The notes below the pieces were generated by a model that made no database searches, was not told the origin of the DNA, and was given only the letters and a program-made list of their open reading frames with translations. Position numbers and translations under genes: made by a program. Below are positions 33,201 through 33,459 of a stretch of DNA of 33,459 nt, piece by piece (the stretch's first letter is position 1; each line of letters opens with the position of its first letter). Source of the DNA: DASPOF01 sp035626155 (lineage in GTDB: Bacteria; Desulfobacterota; Binatia; Binatales; Binataceae); NCBI GenBank assembly GCA_035626155.1, contig DASPOF010000054.1, forward strand, positions 1 through 33,459, written 5' to 3'.

Positions 33201-33459
33201 CTCGCCCTCGATTTGACCACGCGTCTTGAGGATTTTTGCGGCGAGGTCTTTCGGCATCAGCTGCGATTGAACTTCGCGCGCGGTCGGCTCGGGCTTCGAT
33301 GGGGGTGCAGGCTCGCCGCCGAGCGCTTTGCCGCATCCGCCGCAGAATTTCTCACCCGGCGCGTTTTCGAATCCGCAGTTCGGGCAGTTCGCGCCAAGCG
33401 GCGCGCCGCACGATGCGCAAAACTTGCGCTCCGCGCGGTTATCCGCCTGGCATCGCGGA
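30255..33459 (-). CDS. Zinc ribbon - class III cyclase - AAA ATPase - alpha/beta hydrolase fusion, 5' end cut
   Basis: The frame is open from the right edge, giving about 1067 residues; only the first few should be missing. Order: a double zinc ribbon (CQADNRAERKFCASCGAP then CPNCGFENAPGEKFCGGCG), a linker, a class III nucleotide cyclase domain (VTVLFCDLARST, EIAGDGFMAIFGAP, YTAIGDTINVASR), an AAA/STAND ATPase with Walker A GEAGIGKS and Walker B VVLLMEDVHWVD, a helical TPR-like region, and a C-terminal alpha/beta hydrolase with nucleophile elbow GDSDG, acid in AGQHDILVPP and base in GAGHSAM. Both cyclase metal-binding Asp (FCD, GDG) are present; a Glu occupies the place where adenylyl cyclases usually have the adenine-recognising Lys. 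A start at 33257 would delete the zinc ribbons and is rejected. It is probably a signal-sensing cyclase; the ligand is unknown. Confidence 0.9.
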   Translation of the reverse strand, partial: PRCQADNRAERKFCASCGAPLGANCPNCGFENAPGEKFCGGCGKALGGEPAPPSKPEPTAREVQSQLMPKDLAAKILKTRGQIEGERRQVTVLFCDLARSTEIAERLDPETDRELLNEYLEGAIRTVYRYEGVVTEIAGDGFMAIFGAPVAHDDDPARACRAALEIMAGLDAVGRKWKDRVGHAIAARIGLNSGPVVVGTVGNDLRMDYTAIGDTINVASRIQTSAQPGQICLSEAARKLVAPRFETEEVGRATFKGKSAETTVFRLVREVPRQERRHQALRSGLSHFCGRRSELAMLRERFDTAREGDGQVVLLSGEAGIGKSRLVYEFRRSLDADTYTWLEGQCMSYGTVVAYHPFLDLLRGAFEIDESDTEPVIIDKINRFCAGLGPKVSAGVPFLRDLLSVDSGDARVATMLESLKAASYSEAIRDLILALAAQRPVVLLMEDVHWVDQSSATLLRWLFDSIAGARVFALVTHRPDYNWPFPVRSYFSRISLHGLPASLVDELTGSVLGRSDLPGALKRLIAERSDGNPFFVEELAKSISEMGAAAQRTDGALAEAVPATLQQVIMARIDRLDEEGKHALQIASVIGREFAMRIFDRMRDWQGSSESSLEKLRSLELIYEKTVHPELAYMFKHALTHDVAYGTLLRAQRRDIHRRVAALIEEIYAERLPEFYETLAYHFEQGEMPERAAHYALLSGEREASALSPEAEHHFQRAIALAAARPGCEEIVVKAQSGFGDLMLLTAQTDRANAAYNGAISAAKDPETARRIRNKLVQRKFVTRDGVRIAYYLQGSGGDGSDRSATPIVMFHPMLQGSAAHAPLALRLCQQFPVAYIDPRGLGASDKPNEPYDFDVRVADALAVLRELPFAKFILWGDSDGVPSAVRMYHGLPGRIEKMILFGGMARIRQAPDYPIGATDEQIREVMDRFFADDYRAGLDAFFSDGLNEPGLSAWKDRLVDIWFQNIPRQIFIGFLQQTFDIDERDLFRKVDAPTLVIAGQHDILVPPRHARYVADLIPGAQFALIKGAGHSAMATATDTFLEIVTTFIRTGTLPKTEWEARPTAKR

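Overview
The window is a GC-rich bacterial segment with tightly packed genes and no tRNA, rRNA, CRISPR array, transposase or phage gene that I can see. The content is a complete class I (ATP-dependent) benzoyl-CoA reductase operon, the three enzymes that follow it, two SCP-x type thiolases, an orphan molybdopterin enzyme and a block of kelch/SBBP lipoproteins. It suggests an uncultivated, facultatively or strictly anaerobic soil or sediment bacterium degrading aromatics, such as a Desulfobacterota/Binatota- or Rokubacteria-like lineage. The taxonomy is inference from gene style only.

Layout. 1-581 (-): end-truncated DUF4239 membrane protein. 884-1837 (-): LysR regulator. 2078-7252 (+): a four-gene operon (thiolase, acyl-CoA dehydrogenase, zinc MDR dehydrogenase, acyl-CoA ligase) that reads as a beta-oxidation-like upper pathway. 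7295-12342 (-): padR-bcrC-bcrB-bcrA-bcrD plus a small coupled ORF, with a decayed tail of a molybdopterin gene at its 3' end. 12577-15598 (-): had-oah-dch, turning the cyclic dienoyl-CoA into the ring-opened product. 15721-18543 (-): a large molybdopterin oxidoreductase with no beta or gamma subunit beside it. 18892-20088 (-): second thiolase. 20633-23535 (+): lipoprotein alpha/beta hydrolase and DUF4105 membrane protein. 23814-30188 (+): two tandem kelch-propeller paralogues and an SBBP protein. 30255-33459 (-): zinc ribbon/class III cyclase/AAA/alpha-beta hydrolase fusion, cut by the window edge.

How it works together. The left operon probably activates an aryl- or alicyclic-alkanoate to its CoA thioester, oxidises it and cleaves it thiolytically to an aroyl-CoA. 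BcrCBAD would dearomatise that using ATP and a low-potential ferredoxin. Dch, Had and Oah then hydrate, oxidise and open the ring. The molybdopterin enzyme would act upstream (water-derived hydroxylation) or on a side branch. Ferredoxin and its reductase, and pimeloyl-CoA beta-oxidation, are not in the window.

The most interesting signals are: (1) a 30-bp element, 26/30 identical, upstream of both the left operon and the molybdopterin gene, which implies co-regulation of the two arms; (2) a 37-nt stretch (34 identical) plus a matching stop-codon tail at 7295-7358, the scar of a second, deleted molybdopterin gene directly behind the bcr operon; (3) a Glu where the type II DMSO-reductase family normally has the Mo-coordinating Asp; (4) a perfect PadR-type operator abutting the padR start.
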